Below are positions 1 through 5,372 of a stretch of 7,841 nt of DNA, piece by piece (within the stretch, counting starts at the first letter, position 1; each line of letters starts with the position of its first letter). Below the pieces are notes generated by a model, which was not told the DNA's origin, searched no databases, and was given only the letters and a program-made list of their open reading frames with translations. The position numbers were made by a program, and so were the translations under genes. This DNA is from Phocaeicola_A sp963625535 (GTDB lineage Bacteria; Bacteroidota; Bacteroidia; Bacteroidales; Bacteroidaceae), in NCBI GenBank assembly GCA_963625535.1, contig CAVFUK010000064.1:1-7841 (forward strand), given 5' to 3'.

Positions 1-390
1 GGCTGCCTCGTCGCCACCCGTACCGCCACGTATCTCGAGCACGGCGTTGCGGTCGTCCTCGGGGTCGGCCGGTATCAGCAGGAGTTTGATTTCCTCCTCC
101 AACTCAGGCTGGCGGCGCTGACAGGTGTCCAGTTCCTCGCGCGCCATCTCCTTCAGTCCGGGGTCGGTCTCCTGAGCCAGCATCTCCTTGGCGTCGTTGA
201 TATTGCTCAGCAGCTGCACATACTCCTTGCGTGCCTTCATCAGGTCGTTCAGCTCCTTGTATTCCTTGGTCAGCTTCACGTACCGCTTCTGGTCGGCAAT
301 CACGTTGGGGTCGGTTATCAGGGTCGACACCTCCTCGTAGCGGGCAACCAGGCCCTCCAGTTTTTCTAGTATCGTATTGTTGTCCGCCAT
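1..390 (-). CDS. prfA: Peptide chain release factor 1 (RF1), N-terminal part, cut by window edge
   Basis: Translation of the reverse strand from the ATG at 390 gives 130 residues, open to the window edge. RF1 recognises UAA and UAG stop codons in the ribosomal A site and triggers release of the finished protein in the cytoplasm. The visible part is the charged helical N-terminal domain (residues 1-105, with an RF1-like ITDPNVIADQKRY stretch at 25-37). It is followed by the conserved segment ADPEDDRNAVLEIRGGTGGDEAA (residues 108-130), typical of RF1 at the start of its second domain. The family usually has about 355-370 residues, so roughly two thirds, including the GGQ catalytic loop, lies outside the window. 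The gene starts 3 nt after the purM-like stop, so the two are almost certainly co-transcribed. No clear Shine-Dalgarno sequence precedes the ATG. RF2 is less likely because the N-terminal pattern matches RF1. Confidence 0.95.
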   Translation of the reverse strand, partial: MADNNTILEKLEGLVARYEEVSTLITDPNVIADQKRYVKLTKEYKELNDLMKARKEYVQLLSNINDAKEMLAQETDPGLKEMAREELDTCQRRQPELEEEIKLLLIPADPEDDRNAVLEIRGGTGGDEAA

Positions 391-393
391 CTG

Positions 394-1563
394 TTAGTAT
401 CTAAATTCACCAAACTCCGAACGGATAATCAGTTCTTTCTTGTCGCTCTCCTCGATGCGGCCTATCACCTGTGCGTCGATGTTGAAGCTCTTGCTGATGG
501 CGATCACCTGCTCGGCAAACTCGGGAGCGAGGTAGACCTCGAGGCGATGACCCATGTTGAAGACCTTGTACATCTCGTCCCAGTCGGTGCCGCTCTGTTC
601 CTTGATGGTGCGGAACAGGGGCGGTATGGGGAAGAGGTTGTCCTTCACCACGCGCACATTGTCCACAAAGTGGAGAATCTTCGTCTGTGCGCCACCGGAG
701 CAGTGTACCATTCCGTGAATCTGCGGGCGCAGGGCGTCGAGCAGTTTCTTCACCACGGGAGCGTAGGTACGTGTCGGCGAGAGCACCAACTTGCCAGCGT
801 CCAGCGGAGAGCCCTCCACTGCGTCGGTCAGCTTCAGCTTGCCGCTGTAGACCAGTTCGTCGGGCACGGCCTTGTCGTAGCTCTCAGGGTATTTCTCGGC
901 CAGGTATTTAGCGAACACATCGTGACGGGCAGAGGTGAGTCCGTTGCTGCCCATGCCGCCGTTGTACTCCTTCTCATAAGTGGCTTGTCCGTACGAGGCC
1001 AGACCGACGATGACGTCACCCGGTCGGATGTTGGCGTTGTTGATCACGTCGCTGCGTTTCATGCGGCAGGTCACCGTGCTGTCCACGATGATGGTGCGCA
1101 CAAGGTCGCCCACGTCGGCCGTCTCGCCACCGGTAGCGTACACACCCACGCCCATCTCGCGCAGCTCGGCCAGCAGTTCGTCCGTGCCGTTGATGATGGC
1201 TGAGATGACCTCACCCGGCACCAACAGTTTGTTGCGTCCGATGGTGGAGGAGACCAGGATGTTGTCCACGGCACCCACGCAGAGCAGGTCGTCGATGTTC
1301 ATGATGAGCGCATCCTGTGCGATGCCTTTCCACACACTCAGGTCGCCCGTCTCTTTCCAGTAGAGGTAAGCCAGACTCGACTTCGTGCCGGCTCCGTCGG
1401 CATGCATAATGTTGCAATATTCGGGGTCGCCTCCCAAGATGTCGGGGATAATCTTGCAGAAGGCTTTCGGATAAATACCTTTGTCGATGTTCTTGATAGC
1501 GTTGTGCACATCCTCCTTGGATGCCGACACCCCGCGTTGCATATAGCGTTGATTGCTACTCAT
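394..1563 (-). CDS. purM: PurM-like AIR synthase (phosphoribosylformylglycinamidine cyclo-ligase), divergent long form
   Basis: 389 residues. PurM uses ATP to close formylglycinamidine ribonucleotide (FGAM) to aminoimidazole ribonucleotide (AIR), the fifth step of purine synthesis. Family motifs appear in order: YMQRGVSAS near the N-terminus (7-15), DGAGTK (56-61, usually DGVGTK), MNIDDLLCVGA (88-98, usually MxVNDLL), GGETAD (145-150), GSNGLTSAR (205-213), GMVHCSGGAQTK (284-295, in place of the usual H-x-TGGG block) and FNMGHRLEVY (335-344). The protein is some 40 residues longer than classical PurM (about 345). The segment between GLAS (187-190) and GSNG holds extra residues, and another extra stretch (about 223-250) follows. 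This matches the AIR-synthase-related proteins of Bacteroidetes as I know them. Start at 1563 is chosen because the YMQRGVS segment follows at once; no Shine-Dalgarno is evident. It lies 3 nt upstream of prfA, forming an operon. The biochemical role is inferred from homology, and the altered motifs leave some doubt. Confidence 0.85.
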   Translation of the reverse strand: MSSNQRYMQRGVSASKEDVHNAIKNIDKGIYPKAFCKIIPDILGGDPEYCNIMHADGAGTKSSLAYLYWKETGDLSVWKGIAQDALIMNIDDLLCVGAVDNILVSSTIGRNKLLVPGEVISAIINGTDELLAELREMGVGVYATGGETADVGDLVRTIIVDSTVTCRMKRSDVINNANIRPGDVIVGLASYGQATYEKEYNGGMGSNGLTSARHDVFAKYLAEKYPESYDKAVPDELVYSGKLKLTDAVEGSPLDAGKLVLSPTRTYAPVVKKLLDALRPQIHGMVHCSGGAQTKILHFVDNVRVVKDNLFPIPPLFRTIKEQSGTDWDEMYKVFNMGHRLEVYLAPEFAEQVIAISKSFNIDAQVIGRIEESDKKELIIRSEFGEFRY

Positions 1564-1606
1564 ATCGTATTTAATGTTTTTAGAATAGTTGCTAAGAAAT
1601 TACTTA

Positions 1607-1693
1607 TCAAATCAGATGGTCAGAACTTTGAGCCTGCGCCTACAGAGGGAACAGCATCAAACTAACAACGAGTGTAAGAAACCATCTTTTCAT
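1607..1693 (-). pseudogene. Signal-peptide-like reading frame broken by an amber codon (gene relic or tiny ORF)
   Basis: On the reverse strand an ATG at 1693 opens a 17-codon frame reading MKRWFLTLVVSLMLFPL, then TAG at 1640-1642. Reading through, the same frame continues AQAQSSDHLI before TGA at 1607-1609. The arrangement is that of a secretory signal peptide: a basic N-terminus (K2, R3), a hydrophobic core (F5-L17) and an A-x-A type cleavage region. The amber codon sits where a CAG glutamine codon would give FPLQAQAQ, a common Bacteroidetes pattern. Nothing after the TGA resembles a mature protein in any frame before purM begins. I read it as the surviving 5' end of a lost secreted-protein gene; a real 17-residue membrane peptide or plain chance are alternatives. 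The ATG lies only 6 nt after the candidate -7 box, so a transcript from that promoter would be nearly leaderless for it. Confidence 0.4.
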
Positions 1694-1699
1694 AATGTT

Positions 1700-1708
1700 G
1701 CAAAAATA
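1700..1708 (-). promoter_or_regulatory. Candidate Bacteroides -7 box for the purM-prfA unit
   Basis: The reverse strand reads TATTTTTGC, an exact fit to the Bacteroides -7 consensus TAnnTTTG. I found no convincing TTTG at the usual -33 distance. Transcription would begin around 1690-1696, giving a leader of about 130 nt ahead of the purM start at 1563. That leader contains the broken signal-peptide frame; I recognised no riboswitch in it. Confidence 0.5.
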
Positions 1709-1780
1709 CGAATTCTTTTTGAGATAATCCTATTTATTGTTCACATATCATTCCCGAGTGGACTACAGGTCAGCTGTCAG

Positions 1781-1803
1781 CAGCGCACCGGAGGGGAGCG
1801 CTG
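1781..1803 (-). terminator. G/C-rich hairpin just downstream of aroE, possible transcription end
   Basis: Perfect 6-bp arms CAGCGC (1781-1786) and GCGCTG (1798-1803) enclose an 11-nt loop, beginning 9 nt after the aroE stop in the direction of transcription. No run of U follows, so it is not a textbook intrinsic terminator. Its position at the end of the phoH-purC-menG-aroE unit, before the purM promoter region, makes a 3'-end or RNA-stabilising role plausible. Confidence 0.3.
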
Positions 1804-1812
1804 GCGAGAGCG

Positions 1813-2556
1813 TCACTTCTCCCACACATCCCAGGCGGCGAAGGCTTGCAGCAACAGCATCTCCAGTCCGTTGCGGGTGGTGGCCCCGTGCTCCTCGCCC
1901 TTGCGCAGGAAGAGGGTCTCGTTTGGATTGTAGATTAAGTCGTAGAGCAAGTGGTTGGGTGTGATGTACTCGTAGGGGATGTCCGGACACTGGTCGGAGT
2001 TGGGATACATGCCCACGGGCGTGCAGTTCACGATGACGGAGTATTCGTCCATCACCTCTTTCGTCAGCTCCTCGTAGGTGAACATCTGCGGACGCTCGTG
2101 GCGCGACACCTGCGTCACCTCCACGCCCAAGGTCTTCAGTCCGTAGGCAACGGCCTTCGAGGCACCGCCCGTACCCAGCACGAGGGCTTTCTTGTGATGC
2201 GGTTCGAGCAGGGATTCTATGGATTTGGAGAAACCGGTCAGGTCGGTATTGTAGCCTATCAGCTTAGGGTCAGCCCCCTTCTGGCGAACCACCTTGACGG
2301 TGTTCACCGCACCCACAGCCCGCGCGTCCTTGTCCAGCTCGTCGAGGTAAGAGATGACCTTTTCCTTGTAGGGACTGGTTACGTTGAACCCCTTCAGCTC
2401 GGGATTCTCCGCAATCACCTGCGGCAGGTCGTTGATAGAAGGTATTTCGAAGTTCATGTAAACAGCATCGATACCTTCGTTGGAAAACTTCTCATTGAAG
2501 TAGTTCTTCGAGAATGAGTGGCCTAACGGATAGCCTATCAATCCATATTTGTCCAT
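1813..2556 (-). CDS. aroE: Shikimate dehydrogenase (NADP+)
   Basis: 247 residues, near the short end of the family (E. coli AroE has 272). It reduces 3-dehydroshikimate to shikimate with NADPH, in the cytoplasmic route to chorismate. Visible motifs: GYPLGHSFS (8-16), the substrate-site serines; NVTSPYK (58-64) with the catalytic lysine K64; NTD (103-105), whose aspartate pairs with that lysine; the Rossmann glycine loop GTGGAS (128-133); SR at 151-152, where a basic residue contacts the NADP 2'-phosphate; NCTPVGMYP (177-185); and the C-terminal NGLEMLLLQAFAAW (229-242). All key residues are present, so it should be active. Start at 2556 places MDKYGLIGYP at the N-terminus as expected. It is the last gene of the operon, 18 nt after menG. 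Chorismate also feeds menaquinone synthesis, which gives a metabolic link to its neighbour. Confidence 0.95.
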   Translation of the reverse strand: MDKYGLIGYPLGHSFSKNYFNEKFSNEGIDAVYMNFEIPSINDLPQVIAENPELKGFNVTSPYKEKVISYLDELDKDARAVGAVNTVKVVRQKGADPKLIGYNTDLTGFSKSIESLLEPHHKKALVLGTGGASKAVAYGLKTLGVEVTQVSRHERPQMFTYEELTKEVMDEYSVIVNCTPVGMYPNSDQCPDIPYEYITPNHLLYDLIYNPNETLFLRKGEEHGATTRNGLEMLLLQAFAAWDVWEK

Positions 2557-2574
2557 AGTTATAGTTTATTAGAG

Positions 2575-3312
2575 TTATTTCTTTGCGTCATAAAATGTGC
2601 AGATGCCCATCGTCAGCCGACGGAACTCCACCTGTGAGAAACCGGCCTTCAGGAGTATCTCCTTCATCACCTCGCCCTGCGGGAAGGCCTCTATGGTCCG
2701 GGGCAGATAGGTGTAGGCGCTGTAGTCCTTCGACACCAACTTGCCCACCAACGGCAGCACGACGGCCGAATAGAGATGAAACAGTTGTTTCATCGGGAAA
2801 CTCTTGGGCGACGAGAGTTCTAATATGATAAGGTGTCCACCGGGTGTCAGCACCCGACGGACCTCACGCAGGGCATCGTCCAGCCGGGCGAAGTTGCGCA
2901 CGCCGAAGGCCACCGTCACCGCGTCGAAGCGGTCGTCGGGGAACGACATGGCCGTACAGTCCTCCTTCGCGAAGTGAATCATCGAGTCCAGTCCGGCCGT
3001 ACGCACCTTCTCGCGGGCTATCTGCATCATGCCTTCGGAGATGTCCACGCCAAGCAGTTCATCCGGTCGCAGGCTTTTGCCTATCAGCAGGGCGAAGTCG
3101 CCCGTGCCCGTGGCAATGTCCAGGATGCGCCTCGGACCATAGCTTTTCAGACGCTTCACAGCCTTGCGCCGCCAGCTTTTGTCTATCCCCCACGAGAGGA
3201 TGTGGTTGAGCGAGTCGTAGGTGGGAGCGATGTTGTCGAACATCTGCTCCACCTGCTCACGCTTCTCACCTTCCCCGCTATAGGGCTTTATGTTTTCCTG
3301 CGCGTAACTCAT
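2575..3312 (-). CDS. menG: Demethylmenaquinone methyltransferase (UbiE/MenG family)
   Basis: 245 residues, normal for the family (about 230-260). It methylates demethylmenaquinone with S-adenosylmethionine, the final step of menaquinone synthesis, at the inner face of the cytoplasmic membrane. Sequence evidence: the UbiE/COQ5 signature YDSLNHILSWGIDKSW (32-47), SAM-binding motif I LDIATGTGD (64-72), the acidic ribose-binding loop GVDISEGM (88-95), DRFDAVTVAFGVRN (127-140) with the family's FGVRN, and LTPGGHLIILE (155-165). A ubiquinone role (UbiE) is unlikely because Bacteroidetes make menaquinone only; this is established for the phylum rather than shown here. The ATG at 3312 lies 3 nt after the purC stop, indicating co-transcription and probably coupled translation. 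Confidence 0.93.
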   Translation of the reverse strand: MSYAQENIKPYSGEGEKREQVEQMFDNIAPTYDSLNHILSWGIDKSWRRKAVKRLKSYGPRRILDIATGTGDFALLIGKSLRPDELLGVDISEGMMQIAREKVRTAGLDSMIHFAKEDCTAMSFPDDRFDAVTVAFGVRNFARLDDALREVRRVLTPGGHLIILELSSPKSFPMKQLFHLYSAVVLPLVGKLVSKDYSAYTYLPRTIEAFPQGEVMKEILLKAGFSQVEFRRLTMGICTFYDAKK

Positions 3313-3315
3313 GCT

Positions 3316-4260
3316 TTATTTGCTCAAGAATGCGTTCACATTCTTCTCGATACGGTTCAACAGGTCTTCAGAGTCGGTGGTCACGAACTTCTCACCGGTG
3401 ATGTGCTCGTAGAGCTCCATGTAGCGTTCGCTGATCGACTTCACAATCTCGTCCGTCATCTCGGGCACCTGCTGACCTTCCTTACCTTGGAAGCCGTTGT
3501 CCATCAACCATTCGCGTACGAACTCCTTGGAGAGTTGCTTCTGGGCCTCGCCTTTCTCGAAACGCTCCTGGTAACCGTCGGCATAGAAGTAGCGGCTGGA
3601 GTCCGGTGTATGAATCTCATCCATCAGATAGATTTCGCCGTTGTGCTTGCCGAACTCATATTTCGTGTCGACCAATATCAGTCCGCGGGCAGCGGCAATC
3701 TCGGTTCCTCTCTTGAAGAGGGCGAGGGTGTACTTCTCCAAGGTAGCGTACTCCTCGGGGGTTGCCAAGCCTTGCTTCAGAATTTCCTCTTTCGAGATGT
3801 CCTCGTCGTGTGTACCAATCTCACCCTTCGTAGTCGGTGTGATGATGGGCTCGGGGAAACGCTCGTTCTCGCGCATGCCGTCGGGCAGCTTCACTCCACA
3901 GATTTCACGCACACCGCTCTTGTAGGCACGCCAAGCGCTACCGCAAAGGTAACCGCGTACGATCATCTCCACCGGGAATCCCTTGCACAGCACTCCTACG
4001 GTCACCATCGGGTCGGGAGCGTCGAGTTTCCAGTTGGGGCAAATGTCCGTGGTAGCATCCAGGAACTTGGCAGCTATCTGGTTCAGTATCTGGCCCTTGA
4101 AAGGAATACCCTTGGGCAGTATCACGTCGAAGGCGGAGATGCGGTCGGTAGCCACCATCACCAGCTTCTCATCGTTGATGTTATACACGTCGCGTACTTT
4201 GCCGTGATAAACTCCTTTTTGTCCTGGAAAACTAAAATCTGTCTTTACTAAAGCTTTCAT
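3316..4260 (-). CDS. purC: Phosphoribosylaminoimidazole-succinocarboxamide (SAICAR) synthase
   Basis: 314 residues from the ATG at 4260. It joins aspartate to carboxyaminoimidazole ribonucleotide (CAIR) using ATP, giving SAICAR in purine synthesis. Motifs: GKVRDVY (20-26), the nucleotide-binding glycine region; ATDRISAFD (37-45); VRGYLCGSAW (101-110); and the two family signatures LVDTKYEFG (196-204) and DEIHTPDSSR (214-223). The length resembles the longer, yeast Ade1-like form (about 300) rather than the short E. coli form (237). The frame is open further upstream to an ATG at 4305. I chose 4260 because the family begins just before the KTDFSFPG/GKVRDVY segment and the extra 15 residues look like antisense-free read-through of phoH. 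Even so, its start lies inside phoH with a 29-nt overlap, in another frame, which suggests translational coupling. Confidence 0.95.
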   Translation of the reverse strand: MKALVKTDFSFPGQKGVYHGKVRDVYNINDEKLVMVATDRISAFDVILPKGIPFKGQILNQIAAKFLDATTDICPNWKLDAPDPMVTVGVLCKGFPVEMIVRGYLCGSAWRAYKSGVREICGVKLPDGMRENERFPEPIITPTTKGEIGTHDEDISKEEILKQGLATPEEYATLEKYTLALFKRGTEIAAARGLILVDTKYEFGKHNGEIYLMDEIHTPDSSRYFYADGYQERFEKGEAQKQLSKEFVREWLMDNGFQGKEGQQVPEMTDEIVKSISERYMELYEHITGEKFVTTDSEDLLNRIEKNVNAFLSK

Positions 4261-5230
4261 AATTATTTGGATTTTGTTGATTTGATTCTTTCTTGCTGTT
4301 CTCATACCGCTCGTAGGCCTCCACGATACTGGTCACCAGTTTGTGACGGACGATGTCGCGCTTGTCCATCTCGATGAAACTGATGCCTTTCACTCCCTTC
4401 AGTATCTTCTGGGCTTGTATCAGTCCTGAGGTCTGCGAGGCAGGCAGGTCCACCTGGGTAATGTCGCCGGTAACTATCATCTTCGTGTTCATGCCCATAC
4501 GGGTGAGGAACATCTTTATCTGCTGCACCGTAGTGTTCTGTGCCTCGTCGAGGATCACCACCGCGTCGTTCAGCGTGCGTCCGCGCATAAAAGCCAACGG
4601 AGCAATCTGGATGACGTTCAGTTCCATATATTCCTTCAGCTTAGCGGGAGGAATCATGTCCTGCAACGCATCGTAGAGCGGTTGCAGATAAGGGTCTATC
4701 TTATCCTTCATGTCACCCGGCAGGAATCCCAGTTTCTCCCCGGCTTCCACCGCAGGGCGGCTCAGTATAATCTTGCGTATCTCTTTATTCTTCAGCGAGC
4801 GCACCGCCAGTGCGATGGCCGTGTAGGTTTTTCCCGATCCGGCCGGACCGGTGGCGAAGAGCATGTCGTTCTTGTCGTACTCCTGCACCAGACGCAACTG
4901 ATTGACGCTACGTGGTGTGATAGGTTTGCCTGTCACGCTATAGACAATCACGTCCGACGACTTTTCTTCCGTGACGGACTGTCCTTTCATTATTTCTATC
5001 AGCGTTTCTTCTTTCAGGGAATTGTAGTGCGCGCAATGTTGTTCCAGGGTGAGTATACGTTCCTCGAAGGCACAGATTTCACTCTCGTCACCCATCACCT
5101 TGATGACCTCCCCTCTGGCCACGATTCTCAGCTTCGGGTACAATGCTTTGATAATCTGCAGATTCGCATTGTTGATACCGAAGAAGATCACCGGGTCAAC
5201 ATCTTCTAAGACAATATGCTTTTCTATCAT
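4232..5230 (-). CDS. phoH: PhoH-family P-loop ATPase (YbeZ-like)
   Basis: 332 residues, close to E. coli YbeZ (346). PhoH proteins are cytoplasmic ATPases related to the helicase fold; in other bacteria they are linked to RNA processing and ribosome maturation together with YbeY, though the exact activity is unsettled. Domains: an N-terminal region (1-105) with a short KH-like part, then the PhoH ATPase core. The Walker A motif GPAGSGKT is at 128-135 and Walker B VVILDEAQN at 224-232. Also present are SRPAVEAGEKLGFLPGD (157-173), a PhoH hallmark, the sensor-like VTGDITQVDLP (253-263) and a DIVRHKLV stretch (292-299) near the end. The C-terminal tail (310-332) is rich in K, N, Q and S, and its coding DNA overlaps the purC start. 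It is the first gene of the operon, with a good promoter about 40 nt upstream. No ybeY homologue is visible in the window. Confidence 0.93.
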   Translation of the reverse strand: MIEKHIVLEDVDPVIFFGINNANLQIIKALYPKLRIVARGEVIKVMGDESEICAFEERILTLEQHCAHYNSLKEETLIEIMKGQSVTEEKSSDVIVYSVTGKPITPRSVNQLRLVQEYDKNDMLFATGPAGSGKTYTAIALAVRSLKNKEIRKIILSRPAVEAGEKLGFLPGDMKDKIDPYLQPLYDALQDMIPPAKLKEYMELNVIQIAPLAFMRGRTLNDAVVILDEAQNTTVQQIKMFLTRMGMNTKMIVTGDITQVDLPASQTSGLIQAQKILKGVKGISFIEMDKRDIVRHKLVTSIVEAYERYENSKKESNQQNPNNYESFSKDRF

Positions 5231-5269
5231 TCAACCTACCGTATCAATATAGACTATAGTTCTGAATTT

Positions 5270-5300
5270 GCAAATTTAGTCATTCGTTACAATACTCAAA
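5270..5300 (-). promoter_or_regulatory. Bacteroides-type promoter of the phoH-purC-menG-aroE operon
   Basis: On the reverse strand TAAATTTGC (5270-5278) matches the Bacteroides -7 consensus TAnnTTTG, and TTTG (5297-5300) sits upstream with an 18-nt spacer, close to the usual distance of the -33 element. The expected transcript start is near 5260-5265, giving a leader of about 30 nt before the phoH ATG at 5230. It is the best-matched promoter in the window. The rest of the 142-nt gap between phoH and the lipoprotein gene is A/T-rich and shows nothing else firm. Confidence 0.65.
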
Positions 5301-5372
5301 AATTTATCGCACAACTTTTATCGGAAGAGACACGGTTCTTTCATTTAAAAGTCTTTGGTTATACCCTAATTT

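Noticed and set aside
547..1203. Long plus-strand open frame (218 codons) opposite the purM-like gene
   Set aside because: It is antisense to a clear PurM coding frame, has a His/Val-rich composition expected of a reverse-complement shadow, and no recognisable motif.
1564..1699. Purine riboswitch in the purM leader
   Set aside because: I could not find a purine-aptamer three-way junction or its conserved loops; the leader is better explained by the broken signal-peptide frame.
2833..4251. Very long plus-strand open frame (472 codons) across menG and purC
   Set aside because: It lies antisense to two well-supported genes with all their family motifs; its length comes from codon bias in G/C-rich coding DNA.
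5314..5352. Inverted repeat acttttA / taaaagt with a 25-nt loop after the lipoprotein stop, as a terminator
   Set aside because: The arms are 7 bp of nearly pure A/T, the loop is long and no U-run follows directly; chance symmetry in A/T-rich DNA is a sufficient explanation.
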